A DNA stretch of 64,000 nucleotides from Dreissena polymorpha (GCF_020536995.1 NC_068361.1:111011821-111075820), one strand, 5' to 3'; shown: positions 21,256 through 33,182, counted from the first letter of the stretch. Numbers and translations: made by a program. Notes: a model not told the origin generated them from the letters alone.

Positions 21256-24200
21256 CTAAACACGGATCAAAACGTCACCATCCTGGAACTCCTCTTCTAG
21301 CCTTGCCGTGTATATATCGTCATCATCCTCATATTTCAGGTTGAACCATTCCGGAAAGCCAGGAACCTATTGAACAGTGGAAAAAAAATTAACATATTTA
21401 TTTTAAACACATTGAAAGAAAACATGTATTCGTATGTGTGCTCTTGTTAGCTCACTTATTACTATTTTATTACATGAAATTGATTTATTATACAAATACT
21501 TATGCTGTAATGTTATATGTTACGTTATTTATATTGTAATGTTATGGTCGCCGTGGCGTAATGGATATGGTGTCCACCTAGTGACAATGAGGTCATGGGT
21601 TCGATCCCCACTGTGGGAGCGTTCTTTAGATCTCCCCCATAGACACCAAGTACGGGTTCTAGTCCCAGGAAATGGACTCCAGAGCATTTCAAATAAGCCT
21701 TAGGCTTTCTATGCATTCGAGCTTAAATAAATAGGTTTAAACTAAAAATTAAACTATATTGTAACACAAAGTTGTCAGTCCAAATGAAGTTTTATGTAAA
21801 GCACAGACACATGTTGTTGTTTTGATTTTTAAGAATACCTGAGAGATAACTGTTCCATTGTACCATTTGTACTGTCCATTTTCTTCTATAAATCTGTGCA
21901 TTATATTTCTACCAACCAAGTCATGTAGCGTTTCAGATGCAGGAATTTCCTTTGCTTTGTTCATTAGTATAATTACTTTTTCTTTTAGTTTATCGACAGA
22001 TAAGCTTATTCTTTTTCCATTAATGGTTGAGCTCATTTTGTAAATATCTTCACTACATTGTTGTTTAAAAACATTCTTTCTAAATCTTAGTTGAACTTTT
22101 AAAGCTTTTTCTTGTTCAGTTTTGGATTTAATTTTATAAAGGGCATCTTCCATCTGTTGTTCATTCTGCCATAACCCGTAAAAAGTCATATCAAGTGTTT
22201 CTTTTTCTAGTTTAGCAATTCTCCTCCTTTCCATATCTTCTTTCTTTTTGAAATCTTCTAGCTGCTTTTCAAGGCGTTTTGCATGTATATTTTCTTCTCT
22301 TTGCTTGAATTTAATTTTTTCATTTTTTACCTCCTTGCGACTTTGTGTTATGATTTCATGAGCGTTGCTATGTTCAGCAAGCCATTCTGATGTTTTGTTA
22401 AGTGAAAATGTAATGTGTGATTCCATAGTTATTGTATTAATGTTGGGTTTGCAAGACAGCAGATGATCTACATAAGAAAAAACACGTTCTGGGAATTTGT
22501 TGTGTTTATCTACACTCTTAGTTTGTATGAGATTTAGGTTGACCAATGCACCACCAGGAAGATGTTCTTTATAATGATTTTTGATTAATTGAGCGAATGC
22601 AGGTAACATAACACTGAGTACAACAATAACATGCTTATCAATTTCAGAACTTTCCAAGAGGTATTTATATATTTTATCTTCTTTAACAGGCACATCATCA
22701 TACAACATCATTTTTCCACAAATAAAATCCTCAATGTGTGATGAGGCATGTTTAAGGTAATCAGCAAGTATAATCAAACGATCATTAAACATAGATATAC
22801 TAATTTCATTGTTTTCAAGCACATTCCAAAATGGTGTTGTAATAAGTTTTGAAACAAGGCCGAGAGCCTTACAACCTGCTACAAAAAAATCTTCTTTTAA
22901 ATCATGTAATACAGATGCCAACAGTAAATTAAGGTTTGGTGTTTTATCCAAAAATTCACACATATGATTTAAAAAGTAATAAATTTGTCCAGCATTTGTG
23001 AAAAGAATATTAAATCGGTTGCCTTTTAAAGGCTGCAATGGAAATGACATTTTTTCTTTTTTTAAAGTGTCACTCAGAAAAGTTAAAAAGTTACTATGGC
23101 AACCGTTCTTTGCATCACCCCGTCTTGCAAATGCTTTGCAAGATGTATGAATAAGCCGTATTGTACCTGGCTGAGAAGGTTTATCAAAATGTTTATTTAG
23201 TATAGGAATGTCATTGTTGAAATGTAATTTTTCTGTTTCTAATAATGTTTTTTTAGCAGTTTCAGCTAAATGAACAAGAGTGTGGAGTCCACAAAAAAAA
23301 TTATTCATTTTAGAATATGCAATTTTTTCTTCTTCACAAAATGAATCATAATTATTAAATACTTCTGGTAATATAGAATTTCTGTAATCTTTAAGTAATT
23401 CATTGAATTTTTTTTCAGTAGATGCACGATCGGACATAGTATTTTTTATATTGAATAATATTTTGTTTCCAACACCATCAGAAGAAACACTCTCTATATC
23501 TTTGAGTATGTTTTTAAATGTATCTAAAGTGTCATCACTTGACTTTGTTGCCATTTCTTGCAAACCGAGAAGAGTGTAACAACCATCATCATCTCTTGTT
23601 GCAAATGCTCCCCATTTAGTGCCATATTTTGAAGTTTCATCACTATGCAAGGTTGTATTTTCTTTTGTTACTAAATCTGCCATTTGTTTTTTTGATATTA
23701 ATCCACGTTCAATCGACCAATTATGAATTGTTCCAACAGATGGCAATTTATTTGGCTGAATATTTACTAAATTAAGAACTGCTGACATTACTTGTCCAAT
23801 TTGTTCAAATGCTACATTGCAATTTAATAATGAATATACACATAAATGAGCATCAGTGCTGTAAGTTTTACTTTCTTCATCAAAAATGATTGCCTCTTTA
23901 GTCTTTTTAAGTTTACAGTTCTCAACTTCCAATTCAGATAGTCTTTCATTTAATTCTTTTATTTGTTTGTTTTTGTCTTTAACTTGTTTTTCAAGTCCTG
24001 CTATTGTCATGTGTTTGGTTATCATATCATCTTCAGTGTAAATTCTTTCATCATAATTTAATTTCTGACATTTCTCTCTCCAATAAATCTCCCTACTTGA
24101 TGTTCTTTTTAATTGTCTGTTTCTGTCTTGTATTATCCTTGATTGTTCATCTAAATTGAGACATAAATTTGTGTTCTCTTCAATCACAGTCTCCAATTCA

Positions 24201-24586
24201 TCTTTCATCTGCAAATTCTCAGAATTTTTTTCTCCCAGTTCACTTGCTATACTTAACACAACAGTGGATAGTGTTTCTGTTGATTTCGGATCATTAATTG
24301 GACAGATCTGGCTAAGAGGTTTTAAGTTAATGTGTGCATCTGATTTGACTTGATTTTCAGGACTTGTGTATTTGGTATCCATGAATCTATTTAAATTTTC
24401 TTTTCCTTTGACTCGCGCTTTATTTTTGTTCAAATGTTGATATTTGCTATATAATCGTTCTAGAGATTTCATAATAGCACATCTGTTAGTATTTTCTTGT
24501 TGTTCCATTAACAAAACTTTGCATGTTTCACTCATGCCTCTGTTTTTGATCATGGCGATCACCTCTGCATTGGTAACTCCAGACAT
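21256..24586 (-). CDS. transposase-like protein (RNase H-type, CxxH motif) with C-terminal barrel-like domain, two exons
   Basis: The main exon runs from ATG at 24586 down to 21839 (916 codons) and ends TCTCAG/GTATTC. The second exon is 21366-21256 (36 codons plus TAG), entered through AATAG/GTTCC, and phases match. Unspliced, the frame would run into the intron and stop at 21749. Order: N-terminal region 1-110; coiled coil about 120-235; core about 240-740 with SDETSKYGTKWG (Asp316), TMSDRASTEKKF (Asp386), NNFFCGLHTLVHLAE (Cys432-x2-His435) and KGNRFNILFTNAG (about 521-533); a basic coiled coil 745-835; then VGRNIMHRF...KWYNGTVISQ followed by VPGFPEWFNLKYEDDDDIYT from exon 2. D...D...CxxH followed by an R(W/F)N motif is typical of hAT-like and related RNase H-fold transposases; the C-terminal module resembles Tudor/chromo-type barrels. 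The final acidic residue is not assigned. A host-domesticated gene is possible, but the flanking TIRs favour a transposon. Confidence 0.8.
21546..21738 (+). mobile_element. tRNA-derived SINE inside the transposase intron
   Basis: It starts GGTCGCCGTGGCGTAATGGA (A box), has GGGTTCGATCCCCACTG (B box), a body with CCCCCATAGACACCAAGTAC and TTCTAGTCCCAGG, and ends in AATAAATAGG. It lies wholly within the 472-bp intron (21367-21838) in antisense orientation to the gene. A relative lies at 53787. Confidence 0.8.
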
Positions 24587-24627
24587 TTTTTTTCTGAAAT
24601 TGCATTTTAAAAATAAAAAATACTTAC

Positions 24628-24678
24628 ATGTGTATCATCAATCCTGGCTGCAAGCTTCTGGTATGTGCAACAATTGAA
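24628..24678 (-). CDS. possible upstream exon of the transposase gene
   Basis: On the minus strand a 51-base segment is bounded by TTTTACAG and a strong ACACAT/GTAAGTA donor. The next acceptor, AATTTCAG at 24594, lies 7 bases before the main ATG. Phases allow an in-frame extension reading LMIHIKKMSGVT, so translation could start at either Met. It may be purely 5' untranslated. Confidence 0.4.
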
Positions 24679-26046
24679 CTGTAAAATATGGAAACAACAC
24701 AACAAGAAATATAACATTTCAAACCATTCAAATACAGGGACCCATTGGTTTTATTTATTTTAATTAAAAGAAAATACATTTTTTTTGGATTCCACTTTCA
24801 ATAAATTAATTATACATTTATTTATTTGAATCAGTACAACAACTACTAAAGATACAAATTATACAAAAAAATGAAAAGTAATAAGATAAATATTGATGCA
24901 TTATAATTAGAATTGCAATGTCAATGTGTCCCGGTTAAAACATATAATAATCAGTATCATGTTCATGCATCATGCAAACAGTTATTTCCAATCACTTCAA
25001 CTTCTCAAAATAACATTACTGTCCATTTAAAACTGATGTAATGTATCATGCTTTCAACATTTTCAAATTAAAAAAAATGCACATCACCAGCAGAGCTGCA
25101 TTATCATGTACACATTAAATCATGATAGTTTTTTAATGTCTAACAAGTTTATAGTGCAAAACAAAGAACCTTCAAATCACCATCAATAATTCCCAAAAAG
25201 GTAACAAGTTTTTAATGTTAAGTCACATAATAAGTAAGATGTACTTGTCAAACACTGAAAGTTGAAACATGTCAAAGCTGTCAAATATCAAAATTCTATT
25301 TAAATTTGCAAATAAATAACACAAACGTTATTGCTACCTACTCAAATTATGTTTGTCTTTTGGTGTCAGTGAATTTGCATTACTTAAATCATGAAAATTA
25401 GAAGTTAAGTAGTAAATTATTTATCTCGGTCGAAATTTCGGGCACCTGTTTTGTTTACTTTCGTTTTCAATATTACAACTTCCGGTTTATAAACAGATCG
25501 ACCTTGACTTTGTAAAAGAAAACAAATAAAATGCGCAGACGACAACTAGGTCAGTGTTTCTTGTTTCGAAATGAAAACAGATTCGTCTTCAATAAAATAA
25601 AATAAAATCGATGACAACGAAATTACAAAAAGGAAAAATATGCATTTAAAGTTCACCTGAGCCCTTTTTTTGTAAAATTTTTAAAGAAAATATTGTTTAA
25701 TCTTCAATTTTGCAAGTTGTTTATGTGCGCACGTCTGTTTACAACAGAAATGATGTAATGTCTACCCACAATTCCCAAAATCCAATCATTCAGGAAGCGG
25801 AAAATACGACACCTATGAAAACAAAAATGGCGGATTTTGAACGTTGAAATTCAAAACTATGATGGAAACTTTCGTTATAATCGTCATTAATTTATTATTA
25901 AAATAATTTATAACTATTCTTAAACACAAGAAAAATATCTTACCTTGCTAAAAATGTAATTTCCTGCTGAAAATTAAATGTGTTTTATACATGTTATGGC
26001 AATTTACAAACATGCTGTTCACCACACAATCAGAAGGGGAGCTATT

Positions 26047-26973
26047 TTTAGACGCAAACGTTGAAGTCGCTACTATAGCCAAAGCAACACAACTACTGTT
26101 TACAGATTTTTTAGTTTATTGATCCCTAGCTCAGAATTGCCAATACAAACTTTTTGTATTACTGACAAAAGATGTTTGCAGAAAACACCTCAGGGATTAG
26201 TCAATATATATTGCCGCCATAGTCTTTAAATGATTTTTGCTTTGCCAGACTCTTGGATTTATTCTGAACGCGAATTATATCAGCTACTCAGGGATAGACA
26301 CCAGTGTTTTTTCACCTTTGTTGGAAAGGTGGCAACGCCCTTCAGTGGACTTTAATGGCATAAAGAGAATTATATTTTTGTTGATAAGCATGATAATAAG
26401 GTGAGCTCCCACAGTGGATTAAAGCAGGGTCTCCTGTATCACTAAAGAGTAAGGCTGTTGGAGTTGACCTTATACACCAGTTGATCGTAATTGTTTACAT
26501 TCAGGATTATCCGCGCTTTGCCACAACTGGTTGACAAAAGCACTGATTACAGTAACGTGAACCATATGCAAACAGGCATGTGCTTAGTCAATAAATGTAT
26601 ATGAAATTCTGAAATAAACATCATTACACCTTAACCATTATTTCAAGACATCCTATTTTTTACCAATAATGCATAATTTATAAATTTATTTCATCATTAA
26701 AATAATACAAGTTAGTCATTAACATCGGAGTAAATGTTGTCTGAAGACTATACACCTACAATTTTACAAAACAAATATATACACAGTGTCCATTCTACTT
26801 CTAGACCGCCTGATTGCGCGATATTTTTCTAAAGATCACTCACATTTTCAGCATGTGTGCGAGAAAACTTGTGCGCTCAATATTTAGGAGTACTTTTTAA
26901 GATAAAAGCAATATTGAATTTGGCGAAAATTTTGAGAGCCGATTAACGATTGTAAATAACATGTTTCGCCTTA
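26047..26973. other. no recognised feature
   Basis: Mixed-composition DNA without a supported exon, array or RNA gene. Confidence 0.4.
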
Positions 26974-28421
26974 AGGCCAAAAAAAAAATAGTCTTGGTTC
27001 AGGGAACCCGACCGACCCTATTTTTTGCCCCCGACCCTAACGATTTTTTTGGTCCATGGAAAAAAATCTGATGGCGAAAATGCTAAAATCTCGTAAAATT
27101 TCATTGAAAACAGCCACCAATTAAACCTGGATTGGTTTTCTATATTTTTCTCTTTGTTTCAATGAAAGTGTTCGCAATTTGAACAGTGAACAATAACCGG
27201 TCTGCACGTGTATACGAGACATCGCTTGACCTTATTGTTATTGAAGTGCGCATGCTAGCTGGCCAATCAACATTGAGCTCGCTTACACATGAAATGACGT
27301 TGTTAAATGAAATGTAAAAATGGGTGGAGCTATGGAGTAATATTCGGTCATTCATGCGCAGACACTGTGCACTTTGAATACACAGTTAATATTGTCGTCT
27401 GCAAACAAAATAGCGGCCGGTCGCAAATGTCGTATTATTAAAGATTAAAAATGAAAAGAAGCGTGACAATATTTTAATTATTTCCAAGCTGTCTATTGAT
27501 CTGAATTTAAAAGTGATAATTAAATAATTAGTTCTATGTCGATGATGTTACAACTTTCTGCCAATTTCCGATCGAAATGAAAAGATGATAATTAATTAAT
27601 TTGTTTGTTTTACTCGCACACTATGCTAACTGACAGCAGCGTATTTTAATCAAATAAAAATGTGAAAAACACGCGCGGTTTAATTTTAATTAACATTTCA
27701 AATTTTTAACACATAGGAAGAGTCATTCATCTACACTACTATAAAAATGGAAGTAACCACTTTGTCTCTAAAGTCGCTAACATGGCGTCTTTAACCTTAA
27801 AGCGTTGTTGGACGAAAAACAGTCATAACAAAAAAAAAATAATTAAAACACAAAACACTAGAACATTCAAAGAGTCATGGAAACTTGACAACAATTGGCT
27901 TCGCTTTGATAATGAATCAAAATCAATGTACTGTGACGCCCTTAGCCTGTACAAACCAATAGCAACATTCAAATTTATGTACACTGCTCACTTCCTGTGC
28001 GATGCGCTCAAACCCATTGCCATTTTATCAAAAAATGTACCAGAAGAAAGACTTGTGCTATTCTGAGGTTACCCTCCTTTTGACAGACACTATTCAGACT
28101 CTTGAGCACCTGTCGGAGACTAGGTCAGGTCTCATGATGAAAAAAATTCGGAAGGTCACACCCCAAACACCAGAGACTCATAAAGATGGCTTGTTCACTT
28201 TTGAATATGAAGGTCACACTATCACAGACAGACAAAGAAAAAATGGTTGGCTAAAAGAAATTTTGGGCCAGCGCTAGCCCTGAAGAAGTGCATAAAGAGC
28301 TAGGAATATTGAATAATATACAGCGACTAAATACCACATGTGCAATAATAATCATTTGGTCAGTGTTTAAACAATCATGGGTGCATTAACTGACCCTTTT
28401 TCACCCTGAAATCAGTCGACT

Positions 28422-28458
<37 letters not shown>

Positions 28459-28523
28459 ACCTACCCTCCTACATTTTTCTGGCCATGTTCCCTGAACCAA
28501 GACTATTTTTTTTTTTGGCCTAA
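26974..28523 (+). mobile_element. internally deleted hAT-type element
   Basis: The left end GGCCAAAAAAAAAATAGTC plus TTGGTTCAGGGAAC is mirrored at the right end (reverse complement GGCCAAAAAAAAAAATAGTC plus TTGGTTCAGGGAAC), with an imperfect extension on both sides. Inside is a plus-strand remnant of a hAT-type transposase (27782-28276) and a poly-A run near 28425-28455. A 3' fragment of a second copy lies at 39895-40143. No 8-bp target duplication could be confirmed. Confidence 0.7.
27782..28276 (+). pseudogene. hAT transposase remnant (TTF/BED-type zinc finger joined to mid-protein segment)
   Basis: The frame from ATG 27782 (MASLTLKRCWTKNSHNKKK) contains TFKESWKLDNNWLRFDNESK and SMYCDA, the start of the TTF/BED-like zinc finger found in ZNF862/C17orf113-like hAT proteins; the expected second Cys pair is not intact. 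It then jumps to SLYKPIATFKFMYTAHFLCD, DALKPIAILSK, a central part of the same family, so finger and core are joined by an internal deletion. A frameshift near 28020-28045 moves the rest (KDLCYSEVTLLLTDTIQTLE, then SGLMMKKIRKVTPQ) to another frame, which stops at 28275-28277. Non-functional. Family assignment is by recalled similarity. Confidence 0.65.
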
Positions 28524-29690
28524 CCAAACTAAAGCGCGCCTAAAGGCGGAGCGGTGTTGTGTTGGAAAATCAATATTTTCCAATGAGAGGGCAAGCTTTG
28601 AATGAGCAACAGCACTTGTATGCAGTCAATACATGCAGTAAATGCAGATGGCGGGTGACATAATTACAGTAATTGCATGGTTTTGTTCCAGTTTGTGGGC
28701 TTGGTTATACCTACGACACTAATTTGACCTTACTTTGTACACCTTTGTGATGAAATCGTGGCCAGTTACTTAGAAAAGTGATGACCGCAACCAGGTGTAA
28801 TCCTCGGAAAATTGTATATTTCATGCGTAATATTGTGTTAACATGTATGCGTTTATCCTTTGTCTAAATAAAAAAACGCACGAAAATAATGCTGCATATA
28901 TATAAACGTCATCCGCATGGAAAGCATGGGTGTTGCATCAAAGCTTTGTAACGCTGAGCAGAGCCTGGATATAATGAAAGTCATGCAAATCTGTAAATGT
29001 TTATTTTTATTATTTTAAAGGACACAGAAATATCATGTGGAAACATGTGTCTGTTCTTAAGTCAATTCAGTCCATTACTATGGATAGTGCTGTTTTATTT
29101 AACAGTATTTCACTGACTTTACAGTATGTAATTAATGTTAAGGTAAAACAATTAAACATTAAAACTAAAATGTATAAAAATGGTAATTGATAATTGCCCT
29201 TGTTTCTGAAAAATCCCCCATATTTTTTAAAGTGAGGGGGAAATTCCCCCCGCCCCCTTACTTTTGGTGTTCTAGAATAGACACTTTTTACATTACCTGT
29301 ATAAGGACTTCAAAGAAACTAAATTAAAAAACACACACACAAATACATAGTAATATATAGTTATAATTATAAAAGGTATATGTGTGCTAGTTTATGTCAT
29401 TTTTTATTAACAATCAAATGTTTACAAGGTGCATGAATCAACCATAAGACAAAGCACTGTAAGAAGTGAAGTACATGACAAATTTAAATGTTATGTTAAT
29501 TTTCTTTACATAGAATACGTTTTGGTTTGCATTGAAAGACACTATTGAAGATTTTTAATATGCAATTTAATATGCAATTGCAAAAATGACTTTATTTTGT
29601 ACAATGTTTTATATCTAATTAATTTTATTTTTGAGTTTAATTACTTCTTGAAATGATTACTCAGTACTTACACGGTCACCTTGAGAAAAC
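28524..29690. other. no recognised feature
   Basis: AT-rich DNA with one C/G run near 29220-29260 and no supported exon. Confidence 0.4.
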
Positions 29691-29721
29691 TTGGAGATAT
29701 CATTAATTGTGTTCAATGACC

Positions 29722-30010
29722 AGACATCTGCCACCTGTGGTTTATGACACCATGTTATACATCTGCCACCTGTGGTTTATGACATCATGTTGTTATACAT
29801 CTGCCACCTAAGTTCTCATACATCAGCCACCCGTGGTTTATGACACCATGTTGTTATATATCTGCCACATGTTGTTTATGACACAATGTTGTTATACAAC
29901 TGCCACATGTGGTTTATGACACCATGTTGTTATACATCTGCCACCTGTGGTTTATGACACTATGTTGATATACATCTGCCCCCCTGTGGTTTATGACACC
30001 ATGTTGTTAT
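29722..30010 (+). repeat. tandem repeat, ~38-40 bp unit, seven copies
   Basis: ATCTGCCACCTGTGGTTTAT followed by GACACCATGTTGTTATAC recurs seven times with small substitutions; one unit is truncated near 29810. Confidence 0.9.
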
Positions 30011-30289
30011 TAAGTATTTGTCTGGACAGTATCTGATCCTAAGAAGAACAACCATTTAATGGTTATTTACATTAAAAGAGCAAGAGCCAGGCAAACTAAA
30101 CATTGAACCACAGGGGAATTCGAATTGTGAGAACAATTCCATATATTCTATATATGAATAATGTAGGTAAAATGTGGCTAGTCATGGTCAAGGTTGTAAG
30201 TACCTATACTCTCATAGTGATCATGTTTTGTATTTGTTTAAAGATGTGTTATTTTACACTATAAACATAAGATAAATAAAACATGCATG

Positions 30290-30760
30290 CCCCCCATATG
30301 GGCTCTCCATTGTTGTGACAGCCATTGTGTGAATATGTTTTTTGTCACTGTGACCTTGACCTTTGACCTAGTGACCTGAAAATCAATAGGGGTCATCTGC
30401 CAGTCATGATCAATGTATCAATGAAGTTTCATGATCCTAGCCATAAGCGTTCTTGAGTTATCGTACGGAAACCATTTTACTATTTCGGGTCACCGTGACC
30501 TTGACCTTTGATCTAGTGACCTGAAAATCAATAGGGGTCATCTGCGAGACATGATCAATGTAACTATCAAGTTTCATGATCCTAGGAATAAGCGTTCTTC
30601 AGTTATCATTTGGAAACCATTTTATTATTTTGGGTCACCGTGAACGTGACCTTTGACCTAGTGACCTCAAAATTGATAGGGGTCATCTGCGAGTCATGAT
30701 CAATGTACCTATGAACTTTCATGATCCTAGGCATAAGCGTTCTTTAGTTATCAATGTGGG
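30290..30760 (-). repeat. minus-strand copy of the TGCCCCCC bivalve repeat, truncated
   Basis: It begins GCATGCCCCCCATATGGGCT, has about three ~150-bp internal units with TCACCGTGACCTTGACCTTT and GATCCTAG..ATAAGCGTTCT, and breaks off before the expected GAAGGGGGGCAT end. Same family as 31873-32939, 58553-59556 and 59818-60386. Confidence 0.85.
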
Positions 30761-30789
30761 GTGGGGTTATTTATTAGATGTTTAAAAAA

Positions 30790-30875
30790 ATTGGGGGGTG
30801 GGGGGGGGGGGGGGGGGGTAGGGGGGTGGGGGGTAGAGGGGTGGGGGGGTAGGGGGGTGGGGGTGAGAGGAGGGT
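30790..30875 (+). repeat. G-run tract (potential G-quadruplex)
   Basis: About 85 bases with many runs of four to eighteen G separated by single T, A or TA/AGA spacers. It contains far more than four G-tracts of three or more, the requirement for a G-quadruplex. Confidence 0.8.
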
Positions 30876-31248
30876 GTAGTTTAAGCATTGAAAAACAAAT
30901 GTTTTAAAGTATCAATAATAATGGTCAATAGTGGTAGTCATAAAACATTTTGTGTGGCTCTGAAGGCACTTTCAATAAGCAGACTTCCCAAAAGATTTGG
31001 TCAGACAACCTGTCAAAACGTGTCGGACCAACATGAAATTTACCAGACCAATTATGTTAATTCGAGCACTTCTTTGTGATCTTTGAATCAAAGGTATGTT
31101 TTTGCTTTTGTAAGATCCTTTAAGATACAAGGAACATATAACAAATCAATATATACAAGTTTGGTCTGTATTTCCTATCATCTGTGAAGTAGCAACTGTA
31201 ATATATTTGTGAATGTACAATTTACAATTGCTTTCAAATGCACAAACA

Positions 31249-31682
31249 TTAAAGTCTCTATAACGCTCAAAATAAACGAAAATTTTGTTAACTATTTCGT
31301 AAAATAAAGTTAACACCTTAACAATCAGTGTTCCTTATAGCAATAGCCAGAATGTCAACGCTAGATGTGGTATGATTACATAGATTTTTGTAGATACAAA
31401 ATGCTTGTTTTTATTAATTTGTGGCCACAATTAATTCCCGCGAATATATCTGTTCATACGACACACGAACACCATTTTATTGTTCATGTGTCGTATGAAT
31501 AGACATGCAAAACAATAATAAAAACGAGCATTTTGTAGTTACAAACATCTTTTTTACCAGACCACATCTGACGTTGAAATTTCGGCAATTGTCATAAGAA
31601 ACACTGATTTTTATTGGTTAAGTTTATTTTACAAACAATCGTACGAAATTTTTGTTGATTTTGAATAGTAATGTTACTTTAA
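31249..31682. mobile_element. 434-bp fully palindromic element with TTAA ends
   Basis: It starts TTAAAGTCTCTATAACGCTC and ends GTAATGTTACTTTAA. The two ~210-bp halves are inverted copies of each other (ACAAAATGCTTGTTTTTATT vs complement of AATAAAAACGAGCATTTTGT; CATACGACACACGAACA vs complement of TGTTCATGTGTCGTATG). TTAA at both ends may be the target duplication, as in piggyBac-like elements, but ends typical of that family were not confirmed. It is the empty-site version of 12499-14290. Confidence 0.8.
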
Positions 31683-31872
31683 ACATGTTTCAATCATTTT
31701 ATTGAGATATTATATACACTGTGCTTTTAAGAAATCGAACTTTATTTACTGAAACTGATGTAAAATTTATTAATACATGCATAATCCACATGAAAATTGA
31801 ACTATAACACGTGTATGACCACCTAAACATGGACTTAAACAAGATCAATTTCTATAAATATATTATCCTTTA

Positions 31873-32939
31873 TTATGCCCCCCTTCGAAGAAGAGGGGGT
31901 ATATTGCTTTGCACATGTCGGTCGGTCTGTCGGTCCGTTCACCAGGTGGTTTCCGGATGATAACTCAAGAACGCTTAGGCCTAGGATCATGAATCTTCAT
32001 AGGTACATTGATCATGACTCGCAGATGACCCCTATTGATTTTGAGGTCACTAGGTCAAGGTCACGGTGACCCGAAATAGTAAAATGGTTTCCGGATGATA
32101 ACTCAAGAACGTTTAGGCCTAGGATCATCAAACTTGATAGGTAGATTGATCATGACTCGCAGATGACCCCATTTGATTTTCAGGTCACTAGGTCAAAGGT
32201 CACGGTGACCCAAAATAGTAAAATGGTTTCCGAGTGATAACTCAAGAACGCTTATGCCTAGGATCATGAAACTTCGTTGGTAGATTAATAATGGCTGGCA
32301 GATGACCCCTATAGTTTTTCAGGTCACTAGGTCAAAGGTCAAGGTCACGGTGACCCGAAATAGTAAAATGGTTACCAGATGATAACTCAAGAACGCTTAT
32401 GCCTAGGATCATGAAACTTCATATGTACATTGATCATGAATTGCAGATGACCCCTATTGATTTTCAGGTCACTAGGTCAAATGTCAAGGTCATGGTGACC
32501 CGAAATAGTAAAATGGTTTCCAGATGATAACTCAAGAATGCTTATGCCTAGGATAATGAAACTTTATAGGTAGATTGATCATGACTCGCAGTTGACCCCT
32601 ATCGATTTTCAGGTCACTATATCAAAGGTCAAGGTCACAGTGACCTAAAATAGTAAAATGGTTTCCGGATGATAACTCAAAAACGCAAGTGACTACGATT
32701 ATGAAACTTCATAGGTACATTGATCATGACTCGCAGATGACCCCTATTTATTTTGAGGTCACTAGGTCAAAGGTCAAGGTCACGGTGACCCGAAATAGTA
32801 AAATGGTTTCCGGATGATAACTTACATTAGGTCAAAGGTCAAGGTCACAGTGACAAAAAACGTATTCACACAATGGCTGCCACTACAACTGACAGCCCAT
32901 ATGGGGGGCATGCATGTTTTACAAACAGCCCTTGTTAAT
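31873..32939 (+). repeat. full-length TGCCCCCC bivalve repeat with ~6 internal units
   Basis: Left end ATGCCCCCCTTCGAAGAAGA, right end CATATGGGGGGCATGCATG then TTTTACAAACAGCCCTTGTT. Between them are about six units of ~150 bp containing GGTTTCCGGATGATAACTCA, CCTAGGATCATGAAACTTC, CGCAGATGACCCCTATTGAT and AGGTCACGGTGACC. Each unit holds a GGTCAnnnTGACC palindrome. Unit number varies between copies. Confidence 0.9.
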
Positions 32940-32999
32940 ACTTATTATATTAATATTGTGTATTATTGGTGTCAAACACGCTCACTAGGTCAGCTTGAC

Positions 33000-33135
33000 T
33001 CAGTGTTCACAATGGCATTCAGTTTTCACCATGATATTCAGTTTTCACCATGACATTCAGTTTTCACAATGACATTCAGTTTACACAATGACATTCAGTT
33101 TACACAATGACATTCAGTTTTCACAATGACATTTA
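33000..33135 (+). repeat. short tandem repeat, 21-bp unit
   Basis: CATTCAGTTTTCACAATGA and variants (TTTACAC, CACCATG) repeat about six to seven times. Confidence 0.85.
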
Positions 33136-33182
33136 GTGTACTGCGTGATGTGTCTGTATGTCCTGTCTTGTCGAGGATTTTA

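Larger units (their letters stand above)
21168..26046 (-). mobile_element. ~4.9-kb DNA transposon with 16-bp TIRs carrying a CxxH-type transposase
   Basis: AATAGCTCCCCTTCTG at 21168-21183 has its exact reverse complement at 26031-26046. A few bases inside each end AACAGCATGT recurs in the same relation (minus strand on the right). The only long gene between them runs on the minus strand. Flanks show no convincing target duplication, so the true ends may lie slightly outside or the insertion is old. The left end sits about 120 bp downstream of the gene's stop codon. The 1.4 kb between the gene start and the right end is AT-rich and probably 5' untranslated and regulatory sequence. Superfamily not assigned. 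Confidence 0.72.

Noticed and set aside
21749-21838. C-terminal 29 residues of the long minus-strand frame
   Set aside because: They lie past a good splice donor that leads in phase to a better last exon, so they are read as intron.
29722-30010. CRISPR-like array
   Set aside because: Units are contiguous with no unique spacers, and the context is a eukaryotic genome; it is an ordinary minisatellite.
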